Source: Rhodobacterales bacterium (GTDB lineage: Bacteria > Pseudomonadota > Alphaproteobacteria > Rhodobacterales > Rhodobacteraceae). Taken from it: a DNA stretch of 8,541 bases. Within the stretch, counting starts at the first letter, position 1, and the number at the start of each line of letters is the position of its first letter. The notes under the pieces are model-generated. The model made no database searches. It saw only the letters and a list, made by a program, of their open reading frames with translations, and was not told the DNA's origin. Shown here one piece after another: positions 6,382 to 8,541 of this stretch. Location: positions 1 through 8,541 of the forward strand of contig JAAFIJ010000097.1 in assembly GCA_013298675.1 (NCBI GenBank), in the 5' to 3' direction. Made by a program: the position numbers and the translations under genes.

Positions 6382-7586
6382 CAGCCGTTTCCATCCAGAA
6401 TGCGGCGAATGCGTTCGCAAACCTGTTCGGTCACATCGGCCCCTTCGGATGCGACATTCCATGCCGATTGCGCCAACTTCGCCGCCCTTTCTGGTGATAA
6501 AAGGTCAGACAGCGCCTCGGCAAGATCAAATGGTGAGGCAATGGCGCGCGCGGCAACGGCGGCGCCAAGCCTGCCAAAGACATTGCCAAACCGGCCGGAC
6601 TTCTGCCCGAACACGATGGCAGAGCCCAAAGCGGCTGCTTCCATCGGATTGCGATTGCACCCTGCACCAAGCAAACTGCCGCCCAAAAAGGTGACCGGGG
6701 CAAGGCGGTACCACAACCCCATTTCGGCGTCATCTTCGGGGATGAAAATCTCTATCTCTGCCTCGGGAGTTTCCTCACGGTTGCGCTGGGCTACCATCCA
6801 TGCGTGGTCTTGTTCCAGTTCTGCGGCCAATGGGCCAGCCCGCTGGGGGTCTTCGGGTACAAGGATCAACAGCAATCGATGCGATAGGGCAATGGCCGAT
6901 TTATGGGCCGCGATCACGGCTGCTTCTTCAGATTTGGGCACTGCGGCAGCCAGCCAAACCGGGCGCGAATGCATCAGGCTGGCAAGAGCCGCGCGCTCTG
7001 GTTCATTATAAGGAAGGACGGCGCTTGCTTCTTCCATGCGGCCCGCCAAATCAACCGAAATCGCCCCGGCTTTGCGCAGAGATTTCACTGCCGCCTCGTC
7101 GATCGCCATCACGTGCCGCAAGGTCATCAAGCAACTGCGCATCAGTCCAGGATACCAACCCTCGCGCTCTTTGATAAAATACGGTTCGCGCGCATCGACC
7201 AAGAGTGAAGGGATCCGGCGTTCGTCGGCCAAATGCAGCATTTCGGGCCGAATTTCGCCGTCGGAAAAGACGATGATGTCGGGTCGCCAATAGTCAAGGA
7301 AGGCTTTGGTATCGGCTGCAAAATCGGGGGGCGGTGGCTGGTTGATCATGCCCGATGGCCCACTACCTTGCTGCGCATCGGTGCCAAAAGACGCTGTCAT
7401 CAGAATACTGACGCCCAAATCCTCTATCAATCGCGCAGCGAGTTGAGTCATGCGCCGGCCCGCAGCTTCGGTCGCGGCGTGAAGCCACAATACCTCGCCT
7501 GCGGGGCGGGCAGGCCGGGCGGCAGGGGCATCTGCCTCGCGCCGCGTGGTAAGGTTATAAAGCGTTCGGCCAAAGGACAGCGCCAT
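6381..7586 (-). CDS. waaA: WaaA-like 3-deoxy-D-manno-octulosonic acid (KDO) transferase, divergent
   Basis: This 401-residue GT-B protein matches the WaaA/KdtA fold: LWLHAAT (33-39), FSDGEIRPEM (107-116) in place of ETELWPN, VDAR (130-133), RPVWLAAAVPKSEEA (208-222), LLLILVPEDPQR (238-249) and FLGGSLLGAGCNRNPMEAAALG (300-321). WaaA adds KDO from CMP-KDO to lipid IVA at the inner membrane, which agrees with the adjoining lpxK. Several hallmark residues differ: SVGE is TEAA, STHxGEE is AVPKSEE, PRHPER is PEDPQR and the His of GGHNPLE is Arg. The N-terminal segment before LWLHA is shorter than in E. coli WaaA and has no obvious membrane anchor. The fold and operon support the call; retention of the classic mechanism is uncertain. 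The start is backed by AGGG about 9 nt upstream. The stop shares a base with the lpxK ATG. Confidence 0.8.
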   Translation of the reverse strand: MALSFGRTLYNLTTRREADAPAARPARPAGEVLWLHAATEAAGRRMTQLAARLIEDLGVSILMTASFGTDAQQGSGPSGMINQPPPPDFAADTKAFLDYWRPDIIVFSDGEIRPEMLHLADERRIPSLLVDAREPYFIKEREGWYPGLMRSCLMTLRHVMAIDEAAVKSLRKAGAISVDLAGRMEEASAVLPYNEPERAALASLMHSRPVWLAAAVPKSEEAAVIAAHKSAIALSHRLLLILVPEDPQRAGPLAAELEQDHAWMVAQRNREETPEAEIEIFIPEDDAEMGLWYRLAPVTFLGGSLLGAGCNRNPMEAAALGSAIVFGQKSGRFGNVFGRLGAAVAARAIASPFDLAEALSDLLSPERAAKLAQSAWNVASEGADVTEQVCERIRRILDGNG

Positions 7587-7617
7587 CGTTCAGTGCCCTG
7601 CCCAAGCCAGCCGAAGA

Positions 7618-7863
7618 TCAGCTGGACATAGCTTCGGTGTCAGAACCATGTGATCCTTCTTCGCGCAAGCGGTGAATATGGGCGATAAAATACCGCATAT
7701 GCGCATTGTCGACTGTCGCCTGAGCCGCTTTTTTCCACGCGGAAAAAGCTGTGGCATAGTCGGGGAACATGCCGACGATATGGATGTCCTTAACATCTTT
7801 AAAGACGTTCTTTTGCGGCGAAATCAATTCGCCACCAAATACGAGGTGAAGCCGCTGTGTCAT
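7618..7863 (-). CDS. DUF4170 domain protein (small conserved alphaproteobacterial protein)
   Basis: This 81-residue protein has no signal or membrane segment. It matches the DUF4170 pattern: MTQRLHLVFGGEL at the N-terminus, IVGMFPDYATAFSAWKKAAQ (29-48), then TVDNAHMRYFIAHIHRL (50-66). The function is unknown. The many aromatic, His and Asp residues in the second half are conserved features of the family as I recall it. It lies 31 nt upstream of waaA on the same strand, so a role tied to lipid A synthesis is suggested by linkage only. AGGA lies 6 nt before the ATG. It is probably the first gene of the DUF4170-waaA-lpxK transcript and is divergent from the helicase gene. Confidence 0.88.
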   Translation of the reverse strand: MTQRLHLVFGGELISPQKNVFKDVKDIHIVGMFPDYATAFSAWKKAAQATVDNAHMRYFIAHIHRLREEGSHGSDTEAMSS

Positions 7864-7935
7864 GACATATCCTGATTGTCGTTAAGGTCTTCCTACTGCT
7901 TAGGCACAAAAGCGTAAAGGGTTTGTAAGATTGCG

Positions 7936-7954
7936 GTCGGCGGGTTTGGCCGAC
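7936..7954. repeat. 6-bp GC-rich inverted repeat in the DUF4170/helicase intergenic region
   Basis: GTCGGC (7936-7941) and GCCGAC (7949-7954) are exact reverse complements around GGGTTTG. It lies 12 bp to the left of the LexA-like box. On the minus strand it could be a hairpin in the DUF4170 mRNA leader or a regulator half-site pair. No T-run follows on either strand. Confidence 0.35.
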
Positions 7955-7965
7955 TCCTTGTGCTC

Positions 7966-7980
7966 GTTCGACAAATGTTC
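7966..7980 (+). promoter_or_regulatory. LexA-like SOS box (GTTC-N7-GTTC)
   Basis: GTTCGACAAATGTTC exactly fits the GTTC-N7-GTTC direct-repeat operator described for LexA in Rhodobacter and other alphaproteobacteria. The similarity extends to GTTCGA-N5-GTTCGA, two 6-bp direct repeats 11 bp apart, about one helical turn. It overlaps the -35 of the candidate helicase promoter and lies about 100 bp upstream of the DUF4170 start, so it could repress either direction. An 8-base match has roughly a 1 in 4 chance of occurring once in a window this size over both strands, so the location carries much of the weight. Confidence 0.5.
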
Positions 7981-7997
7981 GAAGAGTCCTCTATACA
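7968..7997 (+). promoter_or_regulatory. Candidate sigma-70 promoter of the DEAD-box helicase gene
   Basis: TCGACA (7968-7973, five of six to TTGACA) and TATACA (7992-7997, four of six to TATAAT) are 18 bp apart. Transcription would start near 8004, leaving a leader of about 140 nt before the TTG start. The -35 lies within the LexA-like box, and a GANTC site (GAGTC, 7984-7988) sits in the spacer. Confidence 0.4.
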
Positions 7998-8104
7998 CAA
8001 AGCCTTTTTCGCGCTATGGGGCAGTTTCGGCGCGGGAAATCCCAAGCGCAGACGGCGGGGAGGCCGGTCTGACAAGGGGTATGAGGTGCCGGTTTGGGCT
8101 TCAA

Positions 8105-8122
8105 GGGTGCAAAGGTGCGCCC
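8105..8122 (+). other. Possible leader hairpin just before the helicase ribosome binding site
   Basis: GGGTGC (8105-8110) can pair with GCGCCC (8117-8122) with one G-U pair around a 6-nt loop; alternative pairing AAGGG (8103-8107) with CCCTT (8123-8127) would lengthen it. It ends about 10 nt before AGGA (8132-8135). Structured leaders are common in RNA helicase mRNAs, but this one is short. Confidence 0.25.
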
Positions 8123-8131
8123 CCCTTTATC

Positions 8132-8146
8132 AGGAATGAAAAATTG
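8132..8146 (+). promoter_or_regulatory. Ribosome binding site deciding a TTG start for the helicase
   Basis: AGGA (8132-8135) is 8 nt before TTG (8144-8146), ideal spacing, but 17 nt before the in-frame ATG at 8153. This favours TTG initiation, adding three residues (fMet-Asn-Asp) before the Met. Confidence 0.6.
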
Positions 8147-8541
8147 AACGACATGGGTATTGCCGCGCCATTGGCGCAGGCTTTGGCTGCTAAGGGCTAT
8201 GAAAGCCTTACAGCTGTACAATTGGCTGTTTTGGCCCCCGAAGTGGCGGGCCGGGATGCTTTGGTTTCCGCGCAAACCGGTTCGGGCAAGACTGTGGCTT
8301 TTGGCCTTGCCATTGCGCCGCAGATCTTGGGCGATTCCGACAAACTGCTTTACGCAGATGTCCCGCAAGCGCTGATCATCGCGCCGACGCGCGAATTGGC
8401 ACAGCAGGTCGCACGCGAGTTGGAATGGCTTTACGCCAGCGCTGGCGCGAAAATCGCCACCTGTGTGGGCGGCATGGATTACCGCGCGGAAAAGCGTACC
8501 TTGGACCGCGGCGCACATATCGTCGTGGGCACTCCGGGCCG
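8144..8541 (+). CDS. DEAD-box ATP-dependent RNA helicase, N-terminal part (3' truncated by window edge)
   Basis: The first 132 complete codons of an RNA helicase are present. They show a Q-motif-like segment YESLTAVQ with Gln 26, Walker A AQTGSGKT (43-50), motif Ia PTRELAQQV (81-89), the GG motif CVGGMDYR (107-114) and motif Ib TPGR at the window edge. Together these define RecA-like domain 1 of a DEAD-box protein that unwinds or remodels RNA, for example in ribosome assembly or mRNA decay. The DEAD box and the C-terminal half, which would name the subfamily, lie outside the window. The TTG start is favoured over ATG 8153 by ribosome-site spacing. The gene is divergent from DUF4170 and follows a region with a LexA-like box and a candidate promoter. 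Confidence 0.93.
   Translation, partial: MNDMGIAAPLAQALAAKGYESLTAVQLAVLAPEVAGRDALVSAQTGSGKTVAFGLAIAPQILGDSDKLLYADVPQALIIAPTRELAQQVARELEWLYASAGAKIATCVGGMDYRAEKRTLDRGAHIVVGTPG

Noticed and set aside
6382..6462. 27-codon N-terminal extension of lpxK in the open frame
   Set aside because: The extension lies within waaA codons and is Arg-rich without family similarity; the ATG at 6381 gives the standard LpxK N-terminus and a TGATG junction.
6346..7011. 221-codon plus-strand open frame opposite waaA
   Set aside because: It is Ser/Ala/Arg-rich low-complexity translation antisense to a recognised glycosyltransferase and has no supported start.
7611..7637. CCGAAG/CTTCGG inverted repeat spanning the DUF4170 stop
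   Set aside because: It is only a 6-bp stem with a 15-nt loop, mostly within coding sequence and without a T-run; likely chance.
8030..8049. GCGCGGGA/TCCC..GCGC imperfect palindrome in the helicase leader
   Set aside because: The loop is very tight and the stem needs a 2-nt bulge; too weak to call a regulatory element.
7991..8518. 175-codon minus-strand open frame across the helicase start
   Set aside because: It opposes a clear DEAD-box domain, crosses the leader region, and has no recognisable motif.

Overview
The window looks like chromosomal DNA of a marine alphaproteobacterium of the Rhodobacterales (Roseobacter-type). The evidence is a moderately GC-rich sequence, a CcrM-type GANTC methyltransferase, a DUF4170–waaA–lpxK lipid A cluster, an alphaproteobacterial LexA-type motif (GTTC-N7-GTTC), and a DUF721–dsbA pair joined by an ATGA overlap. 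Species cannot be assigned from the sequence alone. No rRNA, tRNA, CRISPR array, insertion sequence or phage gene was seen.

Layout. (1) Positions 1-510 hold the 3' part of a ccrM-like adenine methyltransferase gene, followed by a perfect 9-bp inverted repeat and a strong intrinsic terminator. (2) Positions 733-2952, minus strand, hold mutY (TTG start) followed by alkB, an integral-membrane alkane monooxygenase; a seven-codon mini-ORF bridges the short gap between them. (3) Positions 2953-3047 are a short divergent intergenic region with possible overlapping -10 elements. (4) Positions 3048-5392, plus strand, hold a tight run of DUF721/DciA-like protein, DsbA-like periplasmic thiol oxidoreductase and a class III CoA-transferase. 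(5) Positions 5389-7863, minus strand, hold DUF4170, waaA-like KDO transferase and lpxK; the last gene overlaps the CoA-transferase tail to tail by 4 bp. (6) Positions 7864-8143 are a divergent regulatory region. (7) From 8144 to the right edge lies the N-terminal part of a DEAD-box RNA helicase, probably starting at TTG.

Functional themes. The window combines DNA maintenance (CcrM, MutY, DUF721/DciA), envelope building (WaaA, LpxK, DsbA) and carbon metabolism (AlkB, CoA-transferase). The most noteworthy points are the WaaA-like protein, which lacks most canonical active-site motif residues of its family although it keeps the fold signatures and the lpxK linkage, and the DUF4170/helicase intergenic region, where a LexA-like box, a candidate promoter and GANTC sites are packed together. 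I found no convincing new multi-gene system; most of the window is conserved housekeeping sequence.
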